Both the position numbers and the translations under genes were made by a program. This document shows, piece by piece, positions 1 to 8,287 of a DNA stretch of 42,707 nt (positions are counted from its first letter, which is position 1; every line of letters starts with the position of its first letter). The DNA comes from UBA940 sp964464465 (GTDB taxonomy: Bacteria > Bacteroidota > Bacteroidia > Bacteroidales > Rikenellaceae), in the NCBI GenBank assembly GCA_964464465.1, contig CAYXGF010000008.1:1-42707 (forward strand). The letters are read 5' to 3'. Below the pieces are notes generated by a model. The model worked only from the letters and a program-made list of their open reading frames with translations. It had not been told where the DNA came from and did no database searches.

Positions 1-59
1 TTCGAACCCGCGACCCTCAGCTTGGGAAGCTGATGCTCTACCAACTGAGCTATTTCCGC
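1..59 (-). tRNA. tRNA-Gly (anticodon CCC), 3' end cut off by the window edge
   Basis: Read on the minus strand from 59, the sequence has a 7-nt acceptor 5' strand (GCGGAAA), U8-A9, a D-arm starting GCTC with the GGT loop, an anticodon stem TCAGC/GCTGA around the loop TTCCCAA, and the T-loop start GGTTCGAA. Loop positions 34-36 are CCC, so the tRNA reads the glycine codon GGG. The 3' acceptor strand and part of the T arm lie outside the window. Confidence 0.93.
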
Positions 60-216
60 CTGAATGCGATTGCAAATATATGCAACTTTATCGAATAAAA
101 AGCATCGGAGGGTGGAAAATCGCGTAATCATTTTATTATTCGGTGTTGAATATTGGGCTTGAACATCCTATATTGAATAATATTTAACAAAATGAATATT
201 CTGGATATTATCCTTA

Positions 217-224
217 TATATTTG
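217..224 (+). promoter_or_regulatory. Bacteroidota -7 box for cysK
   Basis: TATATTTG matches TAnnTTTG, 23 bp before the cysK start codon. No convincing TTTG is seen 19 bp upstream, so only the -7 element is supported. Confidence 0.45.
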
Positions 225-247
225 CATCGGTTAAATTTGATAAATAT

Positions 248-1189
248 ATGGAAAAAATAGCGAAAAAACTGACCGATTTGGTCGGTAATACACCGTTGCT
301 GGAATTGTCATCTCTTGTGAATGGTGCGCAGGGGACGCGAATTGCGGCCAAACTGGAATATTTCAATCCGGCTGGAAGCGTGAAAGACAGAGTGGCGCTG
401 GCCATGATTGAGGATGCTGAAAAACGCGGCGTTCTTGAAAAAGGGGCGACTATAATCGAGCCTACGAGCGGCAATACCGGTGTGGGTCTGGCATTTGTGG
501 CGGCTATAAAAGGCTATCACCTTATATTGACGATGCCGGAGACGATGAGTATGGAACGGCGCAAACTGCTGCAAGCTCTCGGCGCTGAAATCGTTCTTAC
601 ACCCGGAGCATCGGGTATGAAAGGAGCAATCGAGAAGGCCGGACAGCTTAGAGATGCAATTTCCGGTTCCATAATATTGCAGCAATTCGAAAATACTGCG
701 AACCCGGCCGTACACAAGTCAACTACTGCCGAAGAGATTTGGCACGATACGGACGGCAAGATAGATATTTTCGTGGCAGGAGTCGGCAGCGGCGGCACCA
801 TAAGCGGGGTAGGAGCACGGCTCAAAGAACTGAATCCCGAGATAAAAGTAGTCGCAGTGGAGCCCGCCTCCTCTTCCGTGTTGTCGGGGTGTGCGCCGGG
901 TGCGCACAAGATACAGGGTATCGGTGCGGGATTCGTTCCGAAAATATTCAACAGAAATGTAGTTGATGAGATATTGCCCGTTGCAGACGCCGATGCGATA
1001 CGCACGAGCCGGGAGCTGGCATGTCGCGAGGGGCTTCTTGTAGGCATATCTTCCGGCGCGGCCGCATTCGCCGCATCGCAGTTGGCCGCACGAGAGGAGA
1101 ACAAAGGCAAACTTATCGTGGCTCTGCTGCCGGATTCGGGCGAACGGTATCTGTCTACCGTGCTGTATTCTTCCGAGGAATTACGATAA
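248..1189 (+). CDS. cysK: Cysteine synthase A (O-acetylserine sulfhydrylase)
   Basis: This PLP enzyme makes L-cysteine from O-acetylserine and sulfide in the cytoplasm. Seen in the 313-aa product: the PLP-lysine context NPAGSVKDR with Lys46, the substrate loop TSGNTG at 73-78, the QQFEN...NPAVH segment, and the phosphate-binding GSGGT motif near residue 180. Length is normal for CysK/CysM. The ATG lies 23 bp after a TAnnTTTG box. The gene stands alone, with a strong convergent terminator behind it and no cysE beside it. CysM-like specificity cannot be excluded, but the motif set and length favour CysK. Confidence 0.93.
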   Translation: MEKIAKKLTDLVGNTPLLELSSLVNGAQGTRIAAKLEYFNPAGSVKDRVALAMIEDAEKRGVLEKGATIIEPTSGNTGVGLAFVAAIKGYHLILTMPETMSMERRKLLQALGAEIVLTPGASGMKGAIEKAGQLRDAISGSIILQQFENTANPAVHKSTTAEEIWHDTDGKIDIFVAGVGSGGTISGVGARLKELNPEIKVVAVEPASSSVLSGCAPGAHKIQGIGAGFVPKIFNRNVVDEILPVADADAIRTSRELACREGLLVGISSGAAAFAASQLAAREENKGKLIVALLPDSGERYLSTVLYSSEELR

Positions 1190-1225
1190 GGGAGTAAAGC
1201 GTTTCATGTATTACGGTCGCCATAA

Positions 1226-1257
1226 AAAAGACTGCAAGTTTTCACTTGCAGTCTTTT
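1226..1257. terminator. Bidirectional intrinsic terminator between cysK and the nuclease gene
   Basis: A perfect 13-bp stem (1226-1238 with 1245-1257) has a 6-nt loop and flanking A-runs and T-runs, so it can work on both strands between two convergent genes. Confidence 0.9.
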
Positions 1258-1280
1258 ATTTTTGTAATTGCTGTGCGTTC

Positions 1281-2054
1281 TTATCCGAAAATCCCGTTCA
1301 GCACTTTTGCAAGACGGTATCCGGCTTTGAGAATCTGCCTCTCCGCAACCGGCGACATCTCGTTTATGAAGTCATTGCCATAGCTGCCTCCACGCGGCAC
1401 GGAGTCGTATATCTGCCTTGCAACCGATGCCGTGTCATGAAACCAATCGCGTACATTACCTTCGAATATGGCCTTTTTCTCCCGTTTGCCGCATCTGTCC
1501 AACTGGTGCTGCCACTCCATGTAGTGCCATTTGTGGCGGCGTTCGATGATTTGCGAGTCCCAGACGGCGTGATACGGATATACTTTACCGGACAACTCGA
1601 TGTCGTATTTCCCTTTTATATCGGGCAGCTTGGCATGCACCGGACAGTGCATGTCGCCTATCATGTGGACAATCTGCCGCACGGAGACGGCAAGCGTCGA
1701 GTCGTCGAGCGATTTCCAGTTTTCGAGTTTGGCAAGAACGGTTTCGAGACCGTATATGACATTGCCGTTCGGCGAGAGCAGTGAATCCTCATAACGGAGC
1801 CGTTCGTTTACAGGTCCCGTGTGCCAGTAGGTCGTGTGCTCATATGCCGGCGTGGTGCGGATTTCATCCATCCACGATGCGTAATATACAATCGAGCGCC
1901 CGTCCAGAATCTTGTCGATACGTTTCTGCGCCTTCGGAGTGAGATTGCATTCCGCAATGTACGCAACCGCATCATGTCCCATCTTTCCCCAGCCGGATGC
2001 ACTTTCGGAGCACAGCAGACACAATAAGGCTGGAATAAAAAGAAACCGTCTCAT
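1281..2054 (-). CDS. S1/P1-type nuclease, secreted
   Basis: This 257-aa zinc-dependent nuclease is likely periplasmic. Residues 1-21 form a signal peptide, and predicted cleavage leaves Trp22 as the mature N-terminus. In the S1/P1 family the N-terminal Trp is a zinc ligand, and here it begins WGKMGHD. Further family motifs are ASWMDEIR, YWHTG, the HMIGDMHCPVH block and YHAVWDSQII, which carry the His/Asp ligands of the trinuclear zinc centre. The gene starts 2 bp after the rho stop, so it may be read through from rho, and it ends at the bidirectional terminator. The native substrate is unknown; family members cut single-stranded DNA/RNA and release 5' nucleotides. Confidence 0.87.
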   Translation of the reverse strand: MRRFLFIPALLCLLCSESASGWGKMGHDAVAYIAECNLTPKAQKRIDKILDGRSIVYYASWMDEIRTTPAYEHTTYWHTGPVNERLRYEDSLLSPNGNVIYGLETVLAKLENWKSLDDSTLAVSVRQIVHMIGDMHCPVHAKLPDIKGKYDIELSGKVYPYHAVWDSQIIERRHKWHYMEWQHQLDRCGKREKKAIFEGNVRDWFHDTASVARQIYDSVPRGGSYGNDFINEMSPVAERQILKAGYRLAKVLNGIFG

Positions 2055-2056
2055 AA

Positions 2057-3652
2057 TTACTTGTTCATCGAAATCAGAAGCTCCTCGTTGTTGCGGGTAT
2101 TCTCCATGTGCTTCTTTATCTCCTCCATGGCCTCTACGGATGTCATATCTGAGAGGAAACGCCTCAGTACCCAGGTCTTTTGCAGCACCTCCTTGTTAAG
2201 AAGCAGGTCCTCGCGGCGGGTGCCCGATGCTATGACGTCCACAGCCGGATATNNNNNNNNNNGCTTGTTGGCCAGCTTGCGGTCGAGCTGCAGCTCCATA
2301 TTGCCGGTACCCTTGAACTCCTCGAAAATCACTTCATCCATCTTCGAGCCGGTGTCTATAAGTGCCGTGGCGATAATCGTCAGTGAACCGCGCTCCTCCG
2401 TATTGCGGGCCGCTCCGAAGAAACGTTTCGGCTTGTGCAGCGCGTTGGCGTCCACACCTCCCGACAGTACTTTGCCGGATGCGGGCTGCACAGTGTTGTA
2501 GGCGCGCGCAAGTCGGGTTATCGAGTCGAGGAATATCACGACGTCATGTCCGCATTCGACCATGCGCTTGGCCTTGTCCAGGACCATTTCGGCTACCTTG
2601 ACATGACGCGACGCCTGTTCGTCGAATGTGGATGCTATCACTTCGGCCTTGACGTTGCGGGCCATTTCGGTGACCTCCTCGGGGCGCTCGTCGATGAGCA
2701 GCACTATCATGTAAACCTCCGGGTGGTTGTCGGCTATGGCATTGGCTATATTTTGCAGGAGAACGGTTTTTCCTGTCTTCGGCTGTGCGACTATCAGGCC
2801 TCGTTGTCCTTTGCCGATAGGCGAGAACAAATCCACAACGCGCGTGGAGAGATTGTTGTGCCCGTTGCCTGTCAGACAGAATTTCTCGCTGGGGAATAGC
2901 GGCGTCATGTATTCGAACTGCACACGGTCGCGTATGGCATCGGGCGTGAGACCGTTTACGAGATTGACTTTCACCAGCGGAAAATACTTCTCTCCCTCTT
3001 TCGGCGGCCGTATGGTTCCCTGAACCGTATCCCCGGGTTTGAGTCCGAAAAGTTTTATCTGCGAAGGCGAGACATAAATGTCGTCCGGGGAGTTCAGATA
3101 GTTGTAATCGGCCGAACGCAGGAATCCGTATCCGTCGGGCATTATCTCCAACACGCCCTCGCCGTCCACCTCACCGAGAAAGTCTTCCGTCTCGTGCTCT
3201 GCCTTCATATAGCCCTGTTTCTTTGCCTGCGGCTGTTGCTCTTCCGGCTGCACGGCAGTGCTCTGCTGGGCTGGTTTGGATTTGCGGTTGCGCTTCTTGC
3301 CTGTTGCGGCCGCCTGTTCCGGTGCCGGATTGGGCGTTTCCTCCGTGACCTTCTGTTCGGATTCGATGCCAGACTCCGGAGTGGCTGTTTCCGTCTGTGG
3401 TGCCGGTGCTTCGATGATCTGTGTGTCATCTTTTACAGCCGAGACCTTTTCGTAAGCTACCTTGGGTCTGCGTCCTCTTCTTTTGGGCTGCGGCTCCTGC
3501 TGGGCCTGCTGAGAGTCACTTTGCAATGATGATACTTCGATGATTTTCGCGGCAAGGTCCTTTTTGTTGAGCTGTCCTCTGATGCCCAGCGTCTTGCCAA
3601 TTTCGCGCAACTCGGACAAAGATTTACCTTCAAGCGCTGTGATATCCTGCAT
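2057..3652 (-). CDS. rho: Transcription termination factor Rho, with an assembly gap
   Basis: RNA-dependent hexameric ATPase that ends transcription. The start is a SAP-like Rho_N domain (about 1-42), followed by the long, low-complexity Q/E/P/K-rich insert usual in Bacteroidota (about 50-150), an RNA-binding cold-shock-like domain (EGVLEIMPDGYGFLR), and a RecA-type ATPase with Walker A QPKTGKT, Walker B VVIFLDSITRLARA, and the Q/R-loop region VLSGGVDANALHKPKRFFGAARN. Ten Ns at 2253-2262 replace the two residues between LANK and YPAVD. The frame is kept across them. The promoter is at 3714-3744. The upstream gene kdsB is on the same strand but separated from rho by that promoter. Confidence 0.95.
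   Translation of the reverse strand: MQDITALEGKSLSELREIGKTLGIRGQLNKKDLAAKIIEVSSLQSDSQQAQQEPQPKRRGRRPKVAYEKVSAVKDDTQIIEAPAPQTETATPESGIESEQKVTEETPNPAPEQAAATGKKRNRKSKPAQQSTAVQPEEQQPQAKKQGYMKAEHETEDFLGEVDGEGVLEIMPDGYGFLRSADYNYLNSPDDIYVSPSQIKLFGLKPGDTVQGTIRPPKEGEKYFPLVKVNLVNGLTPDAIRDRVQFEYMTPLFPSEKFCLTGNGHNNLSTRVVDLFSPIGKGQRGLIVAQPKTGKTVLLQNIANAIADNHPEVYMIVLLIDERPEEVTEMARNVKAEVIASTFDEQASRHVKVAEMVLDKAKRMVECGHDVVIFLDSITRLARAYNTVQPASGKVLSGGVDANALHKPKRFFGAARNTEERGSLTIIATALIDTGSKMDEVIFEEFKGTGNMELQLDRKLANKXXXXYPAVDVIASGTRREDLLLNKEVLQKTWVLRRFLSDMTSVEAMEEIKKHMENTRNNEELLISMNK
2253..2262. other. Assembly gap (10 Ns) inside rho
   Basis: The Ns sit in the conserved Rho segment LANK-[RI]-YPAVD. Homologous Rho proteins have two residues here, which would need 4 unknown bases, not 10. 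The gap is therefore probably a fixed-size placeholder, and both 4 and 10 keep the frame. Confidence 0.85.
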
Positions 3653-3713
3653 AAAAATATATTTTTCGTGTGAATGTACCGCCGGTCGGCGGCTCGTTGG
3701 ATTTATCGGGAGA

Positions 3714-3744
3714 CAAAGATACTATTTACTTTGTTAATATCAAA
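3714..3744 (-). promoter_or_regulatory. rho promoter
   Basis: On the minus strand TTTG (3744-3741) is followed after exactly 19 bp by TATCTTTG (3721-3714), the canonical Bacteroidota arrangement. Transcription should start near 3707, giving a leader of about 55 nt before the rho ATG. Confidence 0.8.
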
Positions 3745-3748
3745 AATT

Positions 3749-4495
3749 TTATGCGAGCATGTCCAAAACGCGCTGCAAGTCCTCCGGAGTGTCTATGGCT
3801 ACCGATTCGGAGTCGGTTATTCCGACCCGGATGCCGTATCCGTTCTCAATCCAGCGCAGCTGTTCGAGCGATTCCGCTACTTCGAGCTGACTCTGCGGCA
3901 GAGACGTTATGCGTGCAAGTACATCGCTGCGATATGCGTACAGTCCGATATGCTTGTAATACACATGCGATTTTTGCCATTGCTCCGTCTGAACGCCTCT
4001 CAAATACGGGATGACCGAACGGCTGAAATAAATGGCATTCCCGTTTGCAGACAAAACCACTTTCGGGGAATTCGGATTGAAAATATCCTCGCCCTCGCCG
4101 AACGGTTTTACAAGCGTGGCTATTTGCGTAGTTGTGTCGTCGAACAGCGATTTTATCGTTTTCAGCTGAGTCGACGATATGAACGGCTCGTCGCCCTGGA
4201 CATTGACAACAACATCAAAATCGATGCCCGACTGCCTCTGTGCTTCGAGCAGAGCCTCGGCGCAGCGGTCCGTGCCGCTTCTGTGCTTCGGAGAAGTCAT
4301 CGCCACACGGCCTCCGAAACTTTTTACCTCCTGCTCGATTCTGCTGTCGTCCGTGGCTACCCAGCAGTATTCGAAAACCTCGCTGGTCCGTTCGTATACG
4401 CGTCTTATCATCGTTTTACCTTTTATATCGGCAAGCGGCTTGCCCGGGAAACGCGATGAGGAGTAGCGGGCGGGAATTATGGCTATGAATTTCAT
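3749..4495 (-). CDS. kdsB: 3-deoxy-manno-octulosonate cytidylyltransferase (CMP-KDO synthetase)
   Basis: It activates KDO with CTP to give CMP-KDO for lipid A-core (LPS inner core) synthesis in the cytoplasm. The 248-aa product opens with the nucleotide-binding signature IIPARYSSSRFPGKPL, followed by ATDDSRI, the MTSPKHRSGTDRCAEAL block and VVNVQGDEPFI, all classic KdsB motifs. Length is normal for the family. It is divergently transcribed from the LuxC-family gene across a 65-bp spacer with a -7 box on each strand. No other KDO genes are adjacent. Confidence 0.95.
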   Translation of the reverse strand: MKFIAIIPARYSSSRFPGKPLADIKGKTMIRRVYERTSEVFEYCWVATDDSRIEQEVKSFGGRVAMTSPKHRSGTDRCAEALLEAQRQSGIDFDVVVNVQGDEPFISSTQLKTIKSLFDDTTTQIATLVKPFGEGEDIFNPNSPKVVLSANGNAIYFSRSVIPYLRGVQTEQWQKSHVYYKHIGLYAYRSDVLARITSLPQSQLEVAESLEQLRWIENGYGIRVGITDSESVAIDTPEDLQRVLDMLA

Positions 4496-4516
4496 ATTGC
4501 TTTTGATTTAGATATA

Positions 4517-4524
4517 CAAAAATA
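4517..4524 (-). promoter_or_regulatory. -7 box for kdsB
   Basis: On the minus strand TATTTTTG matches TAnnTTTG, 21 bp before the kdsB ATG. The -33 element is not clear. Confidence 0.45.
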
Positions 4525-4546
4525 AGGAAAGATTCTTCAATTTTCA

Positions 4547-4554
4547 TAATTTTG
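4547..4554 (+). promoter_or_regulatory. -7 box for the LuxC-family gene
   Basis: TAATTTTG matches TAnnTTTG and ends only 6 bp before the ATG at 4561. Transcription would begin at or next to the start codon, suggesting a leaderless or near-leaderless mRNA. Confidence 0.5.
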
Positions 4555-4560
4555 CACTCA

Positions 4561-5565
4561 ATGACCGCAGATAAATACATATACGTTTTTTCGGAACTCG
4601 GCCGGCGGCTGCGCAATGCGGTGTCGGGACCGGAGTTCGGATATAATGCAGCTGAGGCCATCGCCGGGAACGGATGGTTTACGAGAGCCGACATAGAGTT
4701 TCAGATAGAATCGATTTGCACTCAAATGCTTGATGAAGATAGGCTGAATCAATGGTATCGGTCGTATTATCCGGCTCCGGCGCACGATTCGAAACGAGTG
4801 CTCATAATCATGGCTGGAAATATACCGCTGGTAGGTTTCTTCGATTTGATGTGCACTCTGATGAGCGGTCATGCGGCAATAATAAAGCCTTCGAGCAAAG
4901 ATAGAGTTCTTGTCGAATATATTGTTGATATACTGAAAAGTATAGATACGGATATTCCTGTAAGTTTCTATACCGGACATGAAGAAGTCGACGCTCTCGT
5001 GGCTATGGGCGGCGATAATGCCGTGCGTATTTTCAGAGAACGTTTCAATGGAATTCCCGTATTGCTGAGGGACAGCCGTTTTTCAGTGGCCGTTGTCGAC
5101 GGAAACGAGACACCCGAAGAACTTTCCGGATTATCCGACGATATTACGTCTTATTGCGGGCTCGGCTGCCGGAATGTGGGCCTGCTTTTCGTGCCGACCG
5201 GATATGACTTGCAAATAATCTGTCGGAAAATAAGTTGCACGAAACATGTAAACAATAAAATCAATAATAACTATCGCCAGCGAAAGGCACTTCTTACGAT
5301 GACGGGAGTGACTTTTGCTGACTGCGGCAACAGAATACTGGTGGAATGCTCCGATTTCCCGCAGGCCATCAGCCAGATAAACTATATATATTACAATTCG
5401 AAGGATGAAATTGCGGAGTGGCTTGTCGGCAATGACTCCGACATACAGTGCGTCGTAGGTCATTTCGAGCATCCTCGGGCCGTCGGATTCGGGCTCAGCC
5501 AGCGTCCGGAGCTGACCGACTATCCTGACGGAAATGACACTATGAAATTTCTTTTATCTGTATAA
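4561..5565 (+). CDS. Acyl-CoA reductase, LuxC family
   Basis: The 334-aa protein fits the LuxC-like acyl-CoA reductase family, NAD(P)H-linked relatives of aldehyde dehydrogenases that reduce acyl groups to aldehydes. Visible features are the nucleotide-binding region around IIMAGNIPLVGFFDLMCTL, the KPSSKD segment, and the likely catalytic cysteine region SYCGLGCRNVG. The ATG at 4561 is chosen over an in-frame TTG at 4552 because the latter lies inside the -7 box. It is first in a same-strand run with the pRiA4b-like gene and miaA. No luciferase genes are present. In Bacteroidota such proteins often sit alone, and their substrate is unknown. Confidence 0.8.
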   Translation: MTADKYIYVFSELGRRLRNAVSGPEFGYNAAEAIAGNGWFTRADIEFQIESICTQMLDEDRLNQWYRSYYPAPAHDSKRVLIIMAGNIPLVGFFDLMCTLMSGHAAIIKPSSKDRVLVEYIVDILKSIDTDIPVSFYTGHEEVDALVAMGGDNAVRIFRERFNGIPVLLRDSRFSVAVVDGNETPEELSGLSDDITSYCGLGCRNVGLLFVPTGYDLQIICRKISCTKHVNNKINNNYRQRKALLTMTGVTFADCGNRILVECSDFPQAISQINYIYYNSKDEIAEWLVGNDSDIQCVVGHFEHPRAVGFGLSQRPELTDYPDGNDTMKFLLSV

Positions 5566-5606
5566 CACGTATTTGGAATAATTATATAATCTTATACTCT
5601 CGCATT

Positions 5607-6131
5607 ATGTCGATGATTTTCAAATTCAGAATGCTTAGCGATGAAAACGACGGCTTTCTTCGTGAATATGAAGTGCCGTACGATATGAATCTGCTTGATT
5701 TCAATAATTTTATATGCGGTGATTTGAAGTACGATTCCTCTGCCATGTCATCGTTCTTCACCTCCGATGCCGGCTGGAACAAACTGGATGAATTTACGCT
5801 TATGGACATGTGTATGGATGAAGAGTCCGGAACGCGCCAGATGTCTTCCGTTTCACTGGGGCAGATAATCCACCACAACAGGGACCGGTTGATTTATGTT
5901 TTCGATATGTTCGGAGACAGAGCATATTACCTCGAATTAACAGAAGCAAAGAAACAAGAGGACGGAATGCAGTATCCGCGCATCGCCGCAAGCAAGGCGG
6001 AGCCGTCCGACCAGTTCGACGCATCGGCCGAAAACAATGTTCACGGCTCCATCTTCGACGAGGTTATGGAGGAGTTCGATGATTTCGGCGGGTTCGGTTC
6101 CGATGACGATTATTCCGACGATGAATATTAA
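5607..6131 (+). CDS. pRiA4b ORF-3-like family protein
   Basis: A 174-aa soluble protein. The N-terminal half (MSMIFKFRMLSDENDGFLREYEV, then LLDFNNFI, and DRLIYVFDMFGDRAYYLEL) resembles the pRiA4b ORF-3 / IS1096 TnpR-like fold, in which a short beta-rich domain ends in a W/F-D-x-GD-type motif. The C-terminal 35 residues are almost entirely acidic, Gly and Phe (EEFDDFGGFGSDDDYSDDEY), probably disordered. The stop overlaps the miaA start by 11 bp, so the two are translationally coupled. Function is unknown. Despite the family name, no transposase is nearby. Confidence 0.72.
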   Translation: MSMIFKFRMLSDENDGFLREYEVPYDMNLLDFNNFICGDLKYDSSAMSSFFTSDAGWNKLDEFTLMDMCMDEESGTRQMSSVSLGQIIHHNRDRLIYVFDMFGDRAYYLELTEAKKQEDGMQYPRIAASKAEPSDQFDASAENNVHGSIFDEVMEEFDDFGGFGSDDDYSDDEY

Positions 6132-7047
6132 TCGTCATCTGGTTGTCGTTGTCGGTCCTACCGGTTCCGGAAAGACCGATTTGGGTGTATCTCTGGCGGA
6201 ACACTACGGTACGGAGATAATATCCACCGATTCGAGACAGATTTATCGCGGAATGGCAATCGGCTCAGCTCAGCCGTCGCCGGAGCAGATGTATCGTGTT
6301 AAACATCATTTTATTGCATGTGTCGATATTGACAAACGCTACAACTGTGCGATGTTCGAGACGCAGGCATTGCAGAGGCTCGATGAGCTGTTTGCCGGGC
6401 ACGATACGGTGATTGCCGTCGGCGGGGCAGGGTTGTATGTCGATGCGTTATGCGAGGGGCTGGATGATTTGCCGGATGCGGATATGGCTCTGCGTGAGAA
6501 GTTGCAAGCCGACTTGCATGACAATGGACTTGAATGCCTCGTAGAGCGGTTACGGATTCTGGACCCGGAATATTATGAAAATGTGGACCGCCGGAATCCC
6601 GCCAGAATATTGCGAGCACTTGAAGTATGTATTCAGGCGTCGCGTCCGTACTCGGAACTGCGGCGCAGGCAGACCGCGCAACGGGATTTCAACATCATAA
6701 AAATAGGGGTGCAGCGCCCTCGGGAACTGCTGTATAGCAGAATCGACCGCCGTGTTGACATCATGATAGAACAGGGATTGGTGGACGAAGCCCGCGCCCT
6801 GTATCCGTTCCGCAATCTCAAATCGTTGCAGACGGTAGGTTATAAGGAACTTTTCGAATATTTCGACGGAACCATATCTTTCGAGCAGGCTGTCGAACTT
6901 GTCAAACGCAACTCGCGACGATATGCCAAACGCCAGATGACATGGTTCAGCCGAGATGAAAAGATACAGTGGTTTGCGCCTGAGAATATCAGTGAGATAA
7001 TTTCATGGATAGACTTACAAAAAATCAACCATGTGCAAATGAAATAG
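6121..7047 (+). CDS. miaA: tRNA dimethylallyltransferase
   Basis: It transfers a dimethylallyl group from DMAPP to N6 of A37 in tRNAs reading UNN codons. The 308-aa protein has the P-loop VVVGPTGSGKTDLGV near its start, STDSRQIYRGMAIGSAQP (the conserved DSxQxYxxxxIGTAxP motif), VGGAGLYVDALCEG, the RNPARILRALEV segment and a C-terminal RYAKRQMTWF motif. An in-frame ATG at 6037 would add 28 residues overlapping the upstream gene in a different frame and lacking MiaA character. The ATG at 6121, 6 residues before the P-loop strand, is therefore preferred. It overlaps the preceding gene by 11 bp. Confidence 0.93.
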   Translation: MNINRHLVVVVGPTGSGKTDLGVSLAEHYGTEIISTDSRQIYRGMAIGSAQPSPEQMYRVKHHFIACVDIDKRYNCAMFETQALQRLDELFAGHDTVIAVGGAGLYVDALCEGLDDLPDADMALREKLQADLHDNGLECLVERLRILDPEYYENVDRRNPARILRALEVCIQASRPYSELRRRQTAQRDFNIIKIGVQRPRELLYSRIDRRVDIMIEQGLVDEARALYPFRNLKSLQTVGYKELFEYFDGTISFEQAVELVKRNSRRYAKRQMTWFSRDEKIQWFAPENISEIISWIDLQKINHVQMK

Positions 7048-7103
7048 ATGAGAATATGATATAATTTTTTTGTTTATATTAATATCTCGGGGCTATTTAT
7101 ATG

Positions 7104-7132
7104 AAAACGCCGGCAATTATTGCCGGCGTTTT
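7104..7132. terminator. Terminator between miaA and the propeller lipoprotein gene
   Basis: A 12-bp GC-rich stem (7104-7115 with 7121-7132) with a 5-nt loop has flanking A and T runs. It serves two convergent genes. Confidence 0.88.
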
Positions 7133-7141
7133 TGCAATGAG

Positions 7142-8275
7142 CTATTTCAGATTATAAACTATCAATACAGGATTACCGTCCATAGGGATGTTCTCGATTT
7201 CCGAACGCAAATCCGTCGCCACTGATTCTGCTTCTTCGATATAATCGTGCAACTTGTATGGTGCGACGACACCTATCAACTGGTTGGATGTATTGGAAAC
7301 GATATTGAAAAACGGCAATCGGATTATCTCTCCGTCTTCGTCATCGGCAGAAATGCACGCTATGCTGTTCGCAGATTTGTCGATGTAGAAATAATCATTT
7401 GAAAAGAAGCTGAGTATCACGCAGTTTTCCATGTCGAAGATACTTGTGAATCCCTGGAAGTAATCCATCAGATCCATATAGGTCATTATCGAAAATTCGT
7501 TTTTGTCGGCCAATATCCCGTCGTCGGCTACTTTGTTTTGAGTCTCGATAATATATGCAGTCTCCAAATGGTTGGAATCTGTCAGTCTGTATATGATATT
7601 GTCGAACGGACGAATCATCAATATCCCGTTCTTGCTCCTGGCCATCGGGTGAGTCCCGATATAGTTTCCGGAAGAATGACTATGCAAAGGAGTAGACAGG
7701 ACCTTTTGCTTCTCGCCCGAGGCATTCAGCAGAGTGTAGATGTCGTTGTCTTCTCCGAACAGCAGGTTGTTTAGCAGGATACTGCCGTCGGCAAGAAGCT
7801 CAACGCGGTGTGTATTGCCAAGAATATCCGGATTGCATCTGCTGCTGTCTATAAATTTGCCGTCAAGTTGAAATGTCATTATTTTATTCAGGGCGCCGTC
7901 GAATATCAGGACCTTATCGCCGTCTAAGGCAAATGTATTCAACCTCATATACTCATTGGCGGCACGTCCTTTCCCTGAAATAGTATTCCGGAATTTGCCA
8001 TTTCTGTCGAAACATACCACTCCGCAACGCTCGTCTTGCAGAATGATTAGAGAATCGGTCAGCTCAACTTTCTGGATATTGAACAACATTGACTGAGGGG
8101 TAAGTTCGAGTTCAATCAACTCGGTTTTGTCTACGAAGTCGGCCGACGTGGACTTCGTGTCGTATCCGTCGATGAGAATTCCGTCATGCAGATTTTCATG
8201 CCGCGAAGAACATCCGGAAAAACAGACGCAAATTAAGCCGCACAATATAATCCGGCATATTTCATACTTGTTCAT
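7142..8275 (-). CDS. Six-bladed beta-propeller lipoprotein (BF3164-like), pair 1
   Basis: A 377-aa lipoprotein with signal peptide and lipobox FSGC (Cys22). The body has repeating short beta-strand units of the Bacteroidota BF3164/6-bladed propeller type: LIILQDERCGVVCFDRNGKF, the GKGRAANEYMRLNTFALD segment (the family's G-x-G-x-x-x-EY turn), then VLIFDGALNKIMTFQLDGKF. It should be anchored on the periplasmic or outer membrane face. It lies 12 bp downstream of an NVEALA-type gene on the same strand and forms the first lipoprotein/NVEALA pair of the locus. The molecular role is unknown; I infer that it handles or senses its partner peptide. Confidence 0.75.
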   Translation of the reverse strand: MNKYEICRIILCGLICVCFSGCSSRHENLHDGILIDGYDTKSTSADFVDKTELIELELTPQSMLFNIQKVELTDSLIILQDERCGVVCFDRNGKFRNTISGKGRAANEYMRLNTFALDGDKVLIFDGALNKIMTFQLDGKFIDSSRCNPDILGNTHRVELLADGSILLNNLLFGEDNDIYTLLNASGEKQKVLSTPLHSHSSGNYIGTHPMARSKNGILMIRPFDNIIYRLTDSNHLETAYIIETQNKVADDGILADKNEFSIMTYMDLMDYFQGFTSIFDMENCVILSFFSNDYFYIDKSANSIACISADDEDGEIIRLPFFNIVSNTSNQLIGVVAPYKLHDYIEEAESVATDLRSEIENIPMDGNPVLIVYNLK

Positions 8276-8287
8276 ATTTGTAAATAT

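Noticed and set aside
1206..1784. Long plus-strand frame opposite the S1/P1 nuclease gene
   Set aside because: It is antisense to a clear nuclease with signal peptide and zinc motifs and has no family features.
5607..6131. pRiA4b/IS1096 TnpR-like name as evidence for an insertion sequence
   Set aside because: The family name is historical. There is no transposase or terminal repeat, and the gene is coupled to miaA.
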